A stretch of 64,000 nucleotides of DNA from Sediminicola arcticus. GTDB lineage: Bacteria; Bacteroidota; Bacteroidia; Flavobacteriales; Flavobacteriaceae. The notes beneath the pieces are model-generated. The model made no database searches. It was not told the origin of the DNA and saw only the letters and a list, made by a program, of their open reading frames with translations. The stretch spans positions 132,707 through 196,706 of the forward strand of contig NZ_JBEXAE010000006.1 of NCBI RefSeq assembly GCF_040566695.1, read 5' to 3'. The translations under genes were made by a program, and so were the position numbers. The stretch's first letter is position 1; each line of letters opens with the position of its first letter. This document shows, in pieces, positions 36,136 to 45,820 of this stretch.

Positions 36136-36831
36136 CTATTCAAAAGTAAAATTCACAAAAAGGCCTCTAGTTTTCATCGATTCAATATTACCTGTCCAAG
36201 GGCTGTTAGGGTCGTTATCCCTAATGAGTTCATCTGTGAGACCAAACACACCCCTGATAGATGGGGTGAATTTAAAATACTCGGTATAAAATTCGATTCC
36301 AAAACCCATTTCATAGGCATAGGTGTTTTTTTTCATTCTAAAAGTACCACCGCTATTATCATCCAAGCTCGCCTCATTACTGCCTAAATTTAAGGAAGAG
36401 GAAACACCACTAATTAAAAAAGGTTTCCAGTTCCCTAAGCGCTTAGTACTAACCTTTAATAATAATGGAAAGTTTACGTAAGTAGATTTCACCTCCCTGA
36501 TGGCATCATTTTCACTAGTGAATCCCGGAAATCCTAAAAGGCGCGAGGTATAGGTGAGTCCAGGTTCGAATCTAAGGTCTAAAAATTCATTGATACGGAA
36601 TTCTCCAATAAGTCCTACATTAAAGCCTATGGATTTTTGGACTAAGACATCGCCAAGGTCATTTTTGTAATCGAACTTAAAATCATATTGATTAAAGCCA
36701 AGGTAGTACCCCCAGTTTAATGGGTGTTTATCTTCGTTTTCCAAATTCAGTACAGGTTTTTCATTGAACTGAGCCCTAGAGGCGAAGCCGCATAGAATAA
36801 CTCCTAGAAAAAGAAAAAATTTAATTTTCAT
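36136..36831 (-). CDS. porT: PorT, type IX secretion / outer-membrane beta-barrel protein
   Basis: A 231-residue outer-membrane barrel of the PorT family. I choose ATG 36831, giving the signal peptide MKIKFFLFLGVILCGFASRAQ and a start just past the ubiE stop. The mature part alternates aromatic strands (NWGYYLGFNQYDFKF, FRINEFLDLRFEPGLTYTSRL, YAYEMGFGIEFYTEYFKFTPSIRGVFGL) and ends in FVNFTFE. In Porphyromonas and gliding flavobacteria PorT/SprT is needed for type IX protein secretion. The ubiE-porT order is conserved in Bacteroidota. Confidence 0.88.
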   Translation of the reverse strand: MKIKFFLFLGVILCGFASRAQFNEKPVLNLENEDKHPLNWGYYLGFNQYDFKFDYKNDLGDVLVQKSIGFNVGLIGEFRINEFLDLRFEPGLTYTSRLLGFPGFTSENDAIREVKSTYVNFPLLLKVSTKRLGNWKPFLISGVSSSLNLGSNEASLDDNSGGTFRMKKNTYAYEMGFGIEFYTEYFKFTPSIRGVFGLTDELIRDNDPNSPWTGNIESMKTRGLFVNFTFE

Positions 36832-36835
36832 ACGC

Positions 36836-37564
36836 CTATTTTGTAGCAATATAGATGGATGCGACCCCAAAGGTTTGGGGTTTATTCGCTACTCCTATAA
36901 ACCCAATTTTTTCTAAAATATTGTTGAACTCCTGGCCATGTGGAAAAACAGCAGCCGATTCGGATAAATAAGCATAGGCAGAGTCGTCCTTAGAGAACAA
37001 TCGTCCTATTTTTGGAAGGATATTTTTTGTGTAAAAATAATAACCTTGTTTAAAAGGGGTTTTGGTAGGGACTGAGGTTTCCAAGACGACAAAGGTGCCT
37101 CCAGATTGTAAAACCCTATATATTTCTGCCAAGCCTTTTTCTAGATTGTCAAAATTTCTTACGCCAAAAGCTACAGTAACCGCATCGAAGGTGTTTTCCT
37201 GAAAAGGCAGATCTTCACTGTCTCCTACCACCATTTCTATGGTATTCGTCAACTTCTTCTCATTGATCTTTTTTTTGCCCACCTCTAGCATTCCCTTAGA
37301 AATGTCCAGGCCTACTATTTTTTTTGCGCCGGTCTCCACTAGGTTAATGGCCAAATCTCCTGTTCCAGTGGCAATATCCAATATGTTTTGAGGTTGCTTG
37401 GCCTTTAGTATAGCAACCACACGTTTTCTCCATTTTATGTCGATCCCAAAGGAGATAACCCTATTGAGGCCGTCATAATTCGCAGAGATTGTATCAAACA
37501 TTTTTGTAACCTGTTCCTTTTTTCCAAGTGGAGAATCCTTGTATGGGGTTACTTTTTTGCTCAT
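36836..37564 (-). CDS. ubiE: Demethylmenaquinone methyltransferase
   Basis: A 242-residue SAM-dependent C-methyltransferase for the last step of menaquinone synthesis (also called menG). The family start KVTPYKDSPLGKKEQVTKMFDTISANYDGLNRVIS and motif I ILDIATGTGDLAI are clear, as are VGDSEDLPFQENTFDAVTVAFGVRNF and the AFGVRNF signature. The ATG at 37564 is preferred because the longer frame begins with the TTG that ends a -7 element. Menaquinone is the electron acceptor of the Nqr complex encoded at 48.7 kb. It is followed directly by porT. Confidence 0.95.
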   Translation of the reverse strand: MSKKVTPYKDSPLGKKEQVTKMFDTISANYDGLNRVISFGIDIKWRKRVVAILKAKQPQNILDIATGTGDLAINLVETGAKKIVGLDISKGMLEVGKKKINEKKLTNTIEMVVGDSEDLPFQENTFDAVTVAFGVRNFDNLEKGLAEIYRVLQSGGTFVVLETSVPTKTPFKQGYYFYTKNILPKIGRLFSKDDSAYAYLSESAAVFPHGQEFNNILEKIGFIGVANKPQTFGVASIYIATK

Positions 37565-37579
37565 AACAACATTTTTTTG

Positions 37580-37587
37580 CAAAGATA
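37580..37587 (-). promoter_or_regulatory. -7 element of ubiE
   Basis: TATCTTTG on the minus strand matches TAnnTTTG exactly and ends 15 nt before ATG 37564, which supports that start over the upstream TTG. Confidence 0.55.
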
Positions 37588-37691
37588 CTATAAAGACGCA
37601 ATCTAGGAGGTAGATCGTTTAGTTTATCCAATAAACCGATACCGTGTTCGTATTTCCTTGATGAATTAAATAGGATGAGTATAAATTTATG

Positions 37692-37699
37692 TAATTTTG
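37692..37699 (+). promoter_or_regulatory. Possible -7 element for trkA-trkH
   Basis: TAATTTTG matches TAnnTTTG but lies about 135 bp before trkA, with no -33 TTG at normal spacing. It would imply a leader of about 130 nt. Confidence 0.35.
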
Positions 37700-37834
37700 C
37701 AGAGCAGAATTTGTAAAAATTTTATCAAAAAAGTTAAATAATAGCTAAAGCATAACTTTTTAGAAAATTTCTTTTTACTGTAATTTATACTTCAACGTTT
37801 ACTCGGATTTATGAAAAAACAAGGTATTTAACGA

Positions 37835-39184
37835 ATGAAAATTATAATTGCGGGAGCAGGTGAAGTAGGTTTTCATTTGGCAAAATTACTCTCATACGAA
37901 TCTCAAGATATTACTTTAATAGACACCAACAAGGACAGTCTGGCCTATGCAGACAGCCATTTAGACATTCGCGTTCTTAAAGGGGATGCCACTTCCATAG
38001 CGGTATTAAAGGATGCGCAAGTAGATCGCTCCGACCTTGTTATTGGTGTAACGGCTTCGGAAACTACTAATCTTACCTTGTGTCTTTTGGCAAAGCAGTT
38101 GGGGTGTAAGAGAACCATAGCTAGAATTTCCAATGCGGAATTTATTCACAATAAAGATGCTATCAAGTTCTCAGAACTCGGTATAGATGAGTTAATATCC
38201 CCAGAAGCCTTGGCTGCAACAGAAATACAGTTGTTGCTAAATCAATCAGCTTTTAACAACACCTATGAATTTGAGGACGGCGCCTTGATTATGGTTGGTG
38301 TTTCTTTGCCAAAACAAGCGCCCTTTGTAGGGAAAATGGTAAAAGATGCAGCAAAGATATTTCCAGAGCTTCATTTTATGCCTATTGCCATACAGCGCAC
38401 AGGTACGCAGTATACTTTGATTCCTAGAGGGGATACCGAGTTTAAATCGGAAGATCAGGTATATTTTATTACCTCAAAAGAGGGGGTGGATGAGTTGTAC
38501 AAATTAACTGGGAAAGAAAAGACAGAAATTAAGAATGTAATGATTCTTGGAGGGAGTAAGGTTGGTTATAAAACAGCTAGAGACCTTTGTATAAATAAGT
38601 TCAACGTAAAATTGATAGAAAAGGATAAGGAAAAAGCTTTTGATCTTGCCGATGAACTTCCCAACGCCCTAATCATTAATGGTGATGGAAGGAATGTAGA
38701 ATTGTTGGAAGAAGAAAACCTAGAGGCTATGGATGCCTTTGTAGCGGTTACCGGTAACTCAGAAACCAATATCATGTCTTGTTTGGTTGCCAAATCCAAA
38801 AACGTAAAAAAAACCATAGCCTTGGTTGAGAATATGGATTACTTTCAGCTATCGCATTCTATTGGAATAGATACCCTCTTAAATAAAAAGTTGTTAGCAG
38901 CTAATAATATTTTCAGGCACATACGAAAAGGGGAAGTTGTAGCTCTTACACGTCTTAATAATCTTAATGCTGAGATTCTTGAATTTATAGTAAAACCTAC
39001 TTCACAGGTTAATGGAAAGATAATTAGAGAACTCGATTTTCCAAGAGAAGCTACTATAGGAGGTGTTATAAGGGAAGGAAAAGGAATTATCGCATTGGGT
39101 GATTTTAAAATTGTTCATGGGGATAGGGTAGTGGTATGTTGTTTGCCAAGCTCCATTCCAAAAATTGAAAAGCTGTTTTTATAA
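37835..39184 (+). CDS. trkA: Trk potassium transporter regulatory subunit TrkA
   Basis: A 449-residue cytoplasmic protein built as a duplicated RCK module. The first Rossmann loop is IIAGAGEVGFHLAKLL (about residues 3-18) and the second MILGGSKVGYKTARDL (about 233-248), each followed by a TrkA-C domain. It binds NAD(H)/nucleotides and gates the TrkH channel. It is followed immediately by trkH; the two starts and stops nearly touch, indicating co-translation. Confidence 0.95.
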   Translation: MKIIIAGAGEVGFHLAKLLSYESQDITLIDTNKDSLAYADSHLDIRVLKGDATSIAVLKDAQVDRSDLVIGVTASETTNLTLCLLAKQLGCKRTIARISNAEFIHNKDAIKFSELGIDELISPEALAATEIQLLLNQSAFNNTYEFEDGALIMVGVSLPKQAPFVGKMVKDAAKIFPELHFMPIAIQRTGTQYTLIPRGDTEFKSEDQVYFITSKEGVDELYKLTGKEKTEIKNVMILGGSKVGYKTARDLCINKFNVKLIEKDKEKAFDLADELPNALIINGDGRNVELLEEENLEAMDAFVAVTGNSETNIMSCLVAKSKNVKKTIALVENMDYFQLSHSIGIDTLLNKKLLAANNIFRHIRKGEVVALTRLNNLNAEILEFIVKPTSQVNGKIIRELDFPREATIGGVIREGKGIIALGDFKIVHGDRVVVCCLPSSIPKIEKLFL

Positions 39185-39185
39185 G

Positions 39186-40676
39186 ATGGCTTTAAACTCA
39201 AAAATAATCGTTCACCTCATGGGACTGCTATTGCTCTGCAATGGTTTTTTTATGCTTATTGCGGCTTTTGTGAGCGGTATCTATAAAGATGGGGTGACCT
39301 TGGATATTACCTTAGCGGCCATAGTAACCATGTTAGTGGGAGTGGTTTCTATGTTTTTTACTAGGAGCCATAAGAAAGAGGTCAAACGCAAAGAGGGATA
39401 CATCATTGTAACCTTTGGTTGGTTGGTGATGTCTATTTCTGGTATGTTGCCCTATTTGTTTTCAGGTGCAATCCCCGATATTACCAATGCCTTTTTTGAA
39501 ACCATGTCTGGGTATACCACTACGGGTGCATCCATTATGGATGATATAGAAATTATGCCAGAAGGTATTTTGTTCTGGCGTAGCCTTACCCATTGGATAG
39601 GAGGAATGGGGATCATTGTTCTTGCCATAGCTATATTGCCGCTGTTGGGTATTGGAGGAATGCAGCTATTTGCTGCCGAAGCTCCGGGTCCAACGGCCGA
39701 TAAACTGCATCCAAGGATTACCGATACTGCTAAAAGATTGTGGCTTATTTATTTTGGTTATACAATGGCTGAAACTATTTTATTAAAGTTAGCAGGGATG
39801 TCTTTTTTTGATGCAATTAACCATTCTTTAGCTACCATGTCCACTGGAGGCTTCTCCACAAAAAATGCTAGCCTAGCGTATTGGAACAATCAACCTCTTA
39901 TTCAATATATTGTCATCTTATTTATGTTTTTGGCGGGAAGCAATTTTGTGCTTAGTTATTACGCCTTTAAGGGTAAGGTGCAGAAGGTTATTAAGGATGA
40001 AGAATTTAAGTTTTATCTCATTTTTGTAATAAGTTTTACGATAATTTCGGCTTTGGTCATTTATTTTAAGGCAAACGTTCCTTCGTCAGAATATCATCCT
40101 ATGGTATTAGGACCTGCTGAAGCGGCTTTTAGGCATTCTCTTTTTGCGGTAATTACAGTTATTACTACCACAGGATTTGTCTCTGCAGATTTTACGAGTT
40201 GGACACCCTTTTTAACCATTATGTTTTTTGGACTATTTTTCTTGGGAGGCTCGGCGGGTTCAACTGCAGGAGGTATCAAAATAATGCGACATTTATTAAT
40301 CATTAAAAATGGTCTTCTCGAATTTAAGAGGACCTTGCATGTGAATGCCATCATCCCTGTACGTTATAATAATAAGACCGTTAAGGAGCATATCGTTTAT
40401 AACGTTATTGCTTTTTTTGTGTTGTATATGCTCTCTTTTATTATTGGGGCTTTAGGTTTGGGATTCATGGGGTTAGACTTTGAATCGGCCATTGGAGGTG
40501 CAGCTTCTTCTCTGGGTAATGTAGGACCTGCTTTAGGAAGCCTAAATCCATTGAGTAACTTTAGTTCGCTACCAGCAGTGGGTAAATGGTGGTGTGCATT
40601 TCTCATGTTACTAGGAAGACTGGAACTTTTTACAGTACTTATTTTATTCACACCCTATTTTTGGAAGAAGATATAA
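39186..40676 (+). CDS. trkH: TrkH family potassium uptake protein
   Basis: A 496-residue membrane channel with about 10 transmembrane helices and four P-loop selectivity segments. The filter-like Gly motifs are seen in TMSGYTTTGASI, SLATMSTGGFSTKN, VITTTGFVSADF and ASSLGNVGPALG. I choose ATG 39186, 1 bp after the trkA stop, over an earlier in-frame start inside trkA. With TrkA it imports K+ under osmotic stress. A hairpin follows at 40681. Confidence 0.95.
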   Translation: MALNSKIIVHLMGLLLLCNGFFMLIAAFVSGIYKDGVTLDITLAAIVTMLVGVVSMFFTRSHKKEVKRKEGYIIVTFGWLVMSISGMLPYLFSGAIPDITNAFFETMSGYTTTGASIMDDIEIMPEGILFWRSLTHWIGGMGIIVLAIAILPLLGIGGMQLFAAEAPGPTADKLHPRITDTAKRLWLIYFGYTMAETILLKLAGMSFFDAINHSLATMSTGGFSTKNASLAYWNNQPLIQYIVILFMFLAGSNFVLSYYAFKGKVQKVIKDEEFKFYLIFVISFTIISALVIYFKANVPSSEYHPMVLGPAEAAFRHSLFAVITVITTTGFVSADFTSWTPFLTIMFFGLFFLGGSAGSTAGGIKIMRHLLIIKNGLLEFKRTLHVNAIIPVRYNNKTVKEHIVYNVIAFFVLYMLSFIIGALGLGFMGLDFESAIGGAASSLGNVGPALGSLNPLSNFSSLPAVGKWWCAFLMLLGRLELFTVLILFTPYFWKKI

Positions 40677-40680
40677 TATA

Positions 40681-40709
40681 AAAAAAGCCTGCGTTAGCAA
40701 GCTTTTTTT
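40681..40709 (+). terminator. Terminator after trkH
   Basis: AAAAAAGCcTGC and GCAaGCTTTTTT pair, with one mismatch, around GTTA, ending in a T-run 5 bp past the trkH stop. Confidence 0.7.
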
Positions 40710-40733
40710 ATGTATTAAATATTTTAGACTTTC

Positions 40734-41918
40734 CTAAACAACTGCTTTTATTCTAGCCATCGCTTCTTTAAGTTCCTTTTCTGATGCCGCATAAGAAATG
40801 CGAATACAGTCAGGATTACCAAAAGCTTCCCCAGTTACTGTAGCCACATTGGCATGTTCTAAAAGGTAAAGTGCAAAATCTGACGCATTGTTTATGATGC
40901 TGCCTTTTAAAGTCTTTCCAAAAAAGCTGGAAATATTAGGAAAAACGTAAAATGCACCTTCAGGAACATTTAATTTAAATCCGTCTATTTCGCCTAATAG
41001 TTCCAAAACCAAATCACGTCTTTTATGGAACTCATCAATCATGTACTGAATTTTGCTAACTGGAGCATTTAGGGCAGCTATTGTTGCACGCTGTGCAATG
41101 GCGTTGGCCCCACTGGTGATCTGACCTTGGAACTTTGTACAGGCCTTGGCAATCCAATCTGCTGCGCCAATATAACCTATACGCCATCCGGTCATAGCAA
41201 ATGCTTTAGAAACACCGTTAACGGTAATTGTTCTTTCGTACATCCCATCTATAGAGGCAATGCTTGCGTGACCACCTATAAAATTGATGTGTTCGTAAAT
41301 TTCATCAGAAATAATAAAGATATTCGGGTATTTTCTTAAAACAACGGCAAGCCCTTCCAATTCTTCCTTACTATATACAGAGCCACTTGGATTGCATGGA
41401 GAACTAAACCAAATCATTTTAGTTTTTGGTGTAATTGCTTTTTCCAGCTGTGCTGGAGTCATTTTAAAATCACTTTCAATGCTTGTAGGAACTTCTACAG
41501 GCACACCTTCTGCGATCTTCACTATATCACTATAACTTACCCAATACGGTGCAGGCAATATAACTTCGTCACCGGCATCTAACATCACCATGGCAACATT
41601 AGCCAAAGACTGCTTAGCTCCTGTGGATACAACAATCTGATTGATGCTGTACTCCAAGCCATTATCCCTTTTGAACTTATTGGCAATTGCTTGTTTTAGA
41701 TCGGCATAACCGTCTACGGGAGAATAGCTGCTGTAATTGTCATCTATAGCTTGTTTTGCAGCATCCTTAATAAAATCAGGAATATTGAAATCTGGTTCTC
41801 CTAAACTTAGTCCAATGATGTCCTTGCCTTCACTTCTAAGTTCCCTAGTCTTTGCAGCCATCTCCAAAGTGGCGGATGTAGCCATGTTTGTAATCCTTTC
41901 AGATAAATGATTCGTCAT
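40734..41918 (-). CDS. Class I/II PLP aminotransferase (aspartate aminotransferase-like)
   Basis: A 394-residue fold-type I aminotransferase of the AspAT I-gamma class. The cofactor site is clear: VSTGAKQSLANV, the SSPCNPSG segment, ISDEIYEH with the PLP aspartate, and the Schiff-base lysine K238 in VNGVSKAFAMTGWRIGY. Arg in the C-terminal CIRISYAAS binds the substrate carboxylate. Likely aspartate or prephenate aminotransferase; both activities are known for this class. It is probably co-transcribed with the upstream desaturase gene (13-bp gap). Confidence 0.9.
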   Translation of the reverse strand: MTNHLSERITNMATSATLEMAAKTRELRSEGKDIIGLSLGEPDFNIPDFIKDAAKQAIDDNYSSYSPVDGYADLKQAIANKFKRDNGLEYSINQIVVSTGAKQSLANVAMVMLDAGDEVILPAPYWVSYSDIVKIAEGVPVEVPTSIESDFKMTPAQLEKAITPKTKMIWFSSPCNPSGSVYSKEELEGLAVVLRKYPNIFIISDEIYEHINFIGGHASIASIDGMYERTITVNGVSKAFAMTGWRIGYIGAADWIAKACTKFQGQITSGANAIAQRATIAALNAPVSKIQYMIDEFHKRRDLVLELLGEIDGFKLNVPEGAFYVFPNISSFFGKTLKGSIINNASDFALYLLEHANVATVTGEAFGNPDCIRISYAASEKELKEAMARIKAVV

Positions 41919-41931
41919 TCGTAGTTTAAAT

Positions 41932-43035
41932 TTACTGGTACTGAAGATTAGGTTTTTTGCCCAATTCCTTTAAATGTTTGAAATGCGAAATTATAGCTTT
42001 TCTTGTAGTTTTATATTCGTTGTACGGTAAATTAAATTCTTTTGCTGTTTGTTTAACAATTTCGGAGATTTTTGTGTAATGTATATGACTGATGTTTGGA
42101 AAAATATGATGTTCTACCTGATGGTTTAACCCACCTGTAAACCAGTTAACAACGCGGTTTTTAGTTCCAAAATTGACAGTGGTAAACAATTGATGAATGG
42201 CCCATGTATTTTTCATGGTACCACTCTTGTCTGGTAACGGTGTTTGCGCATCATTGACAATATGTGCCAATTGGAAAACTACGCTCAAAACAACTCCTGC
42301 CACGTAATGCATAACAAAGAATCCCAATAAAATTTTCCACCAAGCAATATCTAAAATCAACATGGGTAGCACGATCCAAATGGTAGCATAAATAATTTTG
42401 GTGATCACCAAGGTACTCCAATTAGTTGCCGGACTAGGTAATTTGCCATAGGATAGTTTGCGTTTCATGTAGCGGTACATCTGCTGAAAATCCGTAGTAA
42501 TGGCCCAGTTAAAAGTTAAAAGACCGTAAAGAAGTACAGAATAAAAATGTTGAAACCTGTGGTATTTGCGCCATTCGGCGTGTTTAGAAAATCTTAAAAT
42601 ACGGCCAGCTTCCAAATCCTCATCATGTTCATGGATGTTGGTATAAGTATGGTGCAAAACATTGTGCTGTACCTGCCAATTGTAAACGTTACCTGCCAAG
42701 ATATAGATGCTGCTTCCCATGACCTTATTTACCCATTTTTTGGTGGAATAAGATCCATGGTTCCCATCGTGCATTACATTCATTCCAACGCCTGCCATTC
42801 CAACGCCCATGACAATTGTCAGCAGTAAATTTGCCCAATTGGGTAATCCTAAGGTTAAAATTAGAAAATAAGGTGCCAAGAACAGGGCAAACATTACCCC
42901 TGTTTTAAGATGCAACCGCCAATTTCCGGTTTTCTTGATGTTGTTATCTTTGAAATAGTCGTTTACACGCTTATTTAAGGTTCTGAAAAATTGGGCAGAA
43001 TCCTTCCTTGAAAAGCGAATGGTTTCTTTATCCAT
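41932..43035 (-). CDS. Membrane fatty acid desaturase
   Basis: A 367-residue membrane di-iron desaturase. The three histidine boxes are H89-D-G-N-H93, H124-NVL-H128-H129 and H305-QVE-H309-H310. Hydrophobic pairs at about residues 44-90 and 208-260 form the membrane part. The QVEHH third box, with Q replacing the first His, is typical of front-end and acyl-lipid desaturases. It introduces a cis double bond into membrane fatty acids, probably for cold adaptation; the position of the bond is unknown. Confidence 0.9.
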   Translation of the reverse strand: MDKETIRFSRKDSAQFFRTLNKRVNDYFKDNNIKKTGNWRLHLKTGVMFALFLAPYFLILTLGLPNWANLLLTIVMGVGMAGVGMNVMHDGNHGSYSTKKWVNKVMGSSIYILAGNVYNWQVQHNVLHHTYTNIHEHDEDLEAGRILRFSKHAEWRKYHRFQHFYSVLLYGLLTFNWAITTDFQQMYRYMKRKLSYGKLPSPATNWSTLVITKIIYATIWIVLPMLILDIAWWKILLGFFVMHYVAGVVLSVVFQLAHIVNDAQTPLPDKSGTMKNTWAIHQLFTTVNFGTKNRVVNWFTGGLNHQVEHHIFPNISHIHYTKISEIVKQTAKEFNLPYNEYKTTRKAIISHFKHLKELGKKPNLQYQ

Positions 43036-43144
43036 TTATATGTGTTTTTTTGTAAAGATAACATAATTACGAACTAAAAGTGCTAAAATGGTACTTTACA
43101 AAGCCCGTATTGTGCTATTTTTACCAAAAATTTAACCCAATATT

Positions 43145-43780
43145 ATGGCTGTTGACCTCATTTTTAAATATTTCCCAACACTATCCAACGAACAGAAGGA
43201 TCAATTTGCCAAACTGCAGGAATTGTACAAGGATTGGAATCAAAAGATAAACGTGGTATCCAGAAAAGATATAGACGAGTTGTACTTACGCCACGTGCTT
43301 CATTCATTAGCTATTGCCAAAGTGCAGCAATTTAAACCAGGGACCACTGTGTTAGATGTGGGAACCGGTGGTGGTTTTCCGGGTATTCCCCTAGCCATAC
43401 TGTTTCCAGAGACACATTTTACGCTAGTAGATGCCATCGGTAAAAAAATTAAGGTGGTAGAAGAGGTAGTGGAAGGCTTAGGGATCACCAATGTTACTGC
43501 TAAAAACATGAGGGTGGAGGAATTAAAGGGACAATTCGATTTTATTGTAAGCCGCGCCGTTGCTGCGATGCCTACCTTTGTGCATTGGGTAAAAGGAAAG
43601 GTTAAAAAGAACTCTGTCCATGAGCGTAGAAATGGGATTCTATATCTAAAAGGAGGAGATTTAACAGAGGAATTGGCAGACTATAAAACGGTAGAAATAA
43701 TAAATTTACCCGACTTCTATGAGGAGGAATTTTTTGACACCAAAAAGGTAGTATATCTGCCCATGAAATTTAAGGGCTAA
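43145..43780 (+). CDS. rsmG: 16S rRNA (guanine-527-N7)-methyltransferase
   Basis: A 211-residue RsmG (GidB). It methylates G527 of 16S rRNA; loss gives low-level streptomycin resistance in other bacteria. SAM motif I is VLDVGTGGGFPGIPLAI, and the family segments YKDWNQKINVVSRKDIDELYLRHVLHSLAI and FIVSRAVAAMPTFVHWV are present. A single gene, divergent from the desaturase gene. Confidence 0.96.
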   Translation: MAVDLIFKYFPTLSNEQKDQFAKLQELYKDWNQKINVVSRKDIDELYLRHVLHSLAIAKVQQFKPGTTVLDVGTGGGFPGIPLAILFPETHFTLVDAIGKKIKVVEEVVEGLGITNVTAKNMRVEELKGQFDFIVSRAVAAMPTFVHWVKGKVKKNSVHERRNGILYLKGGDLTEELADYKTVEIINLPDFYEEEFFDTKKVVYLPMKFKG

Positions 43781-44046
43781 TACTATAGGCTCAATAGATT
43801 GTAGTAAGATTCCTTGTAATTTTTTGCATACCTCTTAATTAGGTTTCCAATATGGCTAAAAAAATTAAAGATTTTTTGCGGCTCATTTTTTATCCGTTTT
43901 TCTTCCATGATTTTTCAGTATTTAAAGGTCTTAGGTTACTTTAGGAACGTAAAATTGATCATGAAATTATCCTTATTGGAGCTTTGTTTTAAGGGGTGGT
44001 TCTGCTTTTAAGGATATGTGATATTTTGGAAGGGTGTGGGCGAAAT
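43781..44046. other. Gene-free stretch after rsmG
   Basis: AT-rich sequence with a 30-codon frame at 43852-43944 (MAKKIKDFLRLIFYPFFF...) that I cannot support as a gene. No RNA gene is visible. Confidence 0.4.
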
Positions 44047-44080
44047 AAAAAAATCCGCTAGGAGAATAACACCTAGCGGA
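44047..44080 (-). terminator. Terminator after pruA
   Basis: TCCGCTAGG (44054-44062) and CCTAGCGGA (44072-44080) form a perfect 9-bp stem 26 bp past the pruA stop; a seven-base U-run follows on the minus strand. Confidence 0.9.
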
Positions 44081-44105
44081 CCTTATATGAAAATACTTCA
44101 ATTTT

Positions 44106-45737
44106 TTATTCTCCTAAGAAAGGATATCTATAGTCTTCAGGAGTTACGAAGGTCTCCTTGATCAATCTAGGGGAAACCCATCTTAGTAGATTCTGAGGTG
44201 AACCTGCCTTGTCGTTTGTGCCTGATGCTCTTGCTCCACCAAATGGCTGCTGTCCTACAACTGCTCCTGTTGGTTTGTCGTTGATATAAAAGTTCCCGGC
44301 GCAATTTTGTAATGCTTTGGTGGCTTCATCAATGGCGTAACGATCTCTGGATAATACGGCGCCTGTAAGGGCATATTCTGAGGTAGAATCCACTAGTTTT
44401 AGCGTATTAGACCAATCTTTATCCTCATATACGTATATAGTTACCACAGGACCGAACAATTCTGTTTCCATGGTAGTGTATTTTGGATCCGTCGTCAAGA
44501 TAACTGTAGGCTCAATAAAATATCCTTTGGACTTGTCATATCCTCCCCCAGCTATTATTTCGGCATTGGTATCTGCCTTCGCCTGGTCTATGTACTTGGC
44601 TAATTTATCAAAAGATCCTTCGTGGATAACAGCGGTAATAAAATTACTCATATCCTCTGGAGTGCCTGGCTTTTTAATGGAGGCCAAATCCTTTTTCACC
44701 AACTCCAATATTTCTTTAGAAGTAGATTTAGGTAAGTATACCCTAGATGCAGCACTACATTTCTGTCCTTGGAATTCAAAAGCTCCTCTCACGATAGCTG
44801 TAGCCACTTGTTGTGGTTTGGCAGTAGGGTGTGCGAGGATGAAATCCTTACCTCCAGTTTCACCGACAATTCTTGGATAGGTCTTATAGGTATGAATGTT
44901 GTTTCCTATTTGCTTCCAGATTTCTTTAAAAACATGTGTAGAACCTGTAAAGTGCAACCCTGCAAAATCAGGACTCGCTAAGGCAGTTTCGGTAATCATC
45001 ACGGGATCTCCATAAACAACATTGATAACACCGTCAGGAAGGCCTGCCTCTTTAAAGATATCTACGATTACCTTTGCTGAGAAAATTTGACTATCACTAG
45101 GTTTCCATAAAACGACATTCCCCATCATGGCGGCACTTGCTGGCAAGTTTCCTGCAATAGCTGTAAAGTTGAAAGGGGTTATGGCATATACAAAACCTTC
45201 CAATGGTCTATATTCCACTCGGTTCCAAATGCCTTCAGCAGAATCTGGCTGCTCTTCGTAAATCTGTGACATGTATTCCACATTAAAACGAAGGAAATCT
45301 ATAAGTTCGCAAGCGGCATCAATTTCAGCTTGAAAAATGTTCTTGGATTGCGCTATCATAGTAGCGGCATTTATCTTTGCACGGTAAGGTCCAGCAATAA
45401 GTTCTGCTGCCTTAAGGAAGATGGCTGAACGCTGCTCCCAAGTAAGGTTGGCCCAAGCTTCTCTGGATTCCAGAGCATTTTCAATGGCTTTGGAAACATG
45501 CTTTTTTTCTGCCAGATGATATTGGCCTACAACATGCTTATGATCGTGTGGTGGTGACATTGGTCTGGTATTCCCAGTTTTAATTTCCTCACTACCAATA
45601 TATAGTGGTACGTCTACATTTCCATCGAAATAGGTCTTGTATTGTTTAAGAACGGCTTCCCTTTCTGGGGTTCCTGGAGCATAACTCTTTATCGGCTCAT
45701 TAATTGCTGTGGGGACATGAAAAAATCCTTTACCCAT
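44106..45737 (-). CDS. pruA: L-glutamate gamma-semialdehyde dehydrogenase
   Basis: A 543-residue aldehyde dehydrogenase of the stand-alone 1-pyrroline-5-carboxylate dehydrogenase type, oxidising glutamate semialdehyde to glutamate in proline degradation. The catalytic Glu lies in VGETGGKDFI and the catalytic Cys in FEFQGQKCSAASRVYLP; NDKPTGAVVGQQPFGG is the C-terminal signature. The length and the N-terminal NEPIKSYAPGTPER match this subgroup. A -7 element lies 29 bp upstream. No proline dehydrogenase gene is next to it. Confidence 0.95.
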   Translation of the reverse strand: MGKGFFHVPTAINEPIKSYAPGTPEREAVLKQYKTYFDGNVDVPLYIGSEEIKTGNTRPMSPPHDHKHVVGQYHLAEKKHVSKAIENALESREAWANLTWEQRSAIFLKAAELIAGPYRAKINAATMIAQSKNIFQAEIDAACELIDFLRFNVEYMSQIYEEQPDSAEGIWNRVEYRPLEGFVYAITPFNFTAIAGNLPASAAMMGNVVLWKPSDSQIFSAKVIVDIFKEAGLPDGVINVVYGDPVMITETALASPDFAGLHFTGSTHVFKEIWKQIGNNIHTYKTYPRIVGETGGKDFILAHPTAKPQQVATAIVRGAFEFQGQKCSAASRVYLPKSTSKEILELVKKDLASIKKPGTPEDMSNFITAVIHEGSFDKLAKYIDQAKADTNAEIIAGGGYDKSKGYFIEPTVILTTDPKYTTMETELFGPVVTIYVYEDKDWSNTLKLVDSTSEYALTGAVLSRDRYAIDEATKALQNCAGNFYINDKPTGAVVGQQPFGGARASGTNDKAGSPQNLLRWVSPRLIKETFVTPEDYRYPFLGE

Positions 45738-45766
45738 GGTGCTTTTATTTTAAGTTAAAATCGTAT

Positions 45767-45774
45767 CAAAGATA
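45767..45774 (-). promoter_or_regulatory. -7 element of pruA
   Basis: TATCTTTG on the minus strand matches TAnnTTTG exactly; the predicted leader is about 25 nt. Confidence 0.5.
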
Positions 45775-45820
45775 CTAAATGAAAAATCTACTAAAAACTA
45801 AAACGGAGTAAATCAGGAAT

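Noticed and set aside
43852..43944. 30-residue frame after rsmG (MAKKIKDFLRLIFYPFFF)
   Set aside because: No known family, no ribosome or promoter signal, length compatible with chance.
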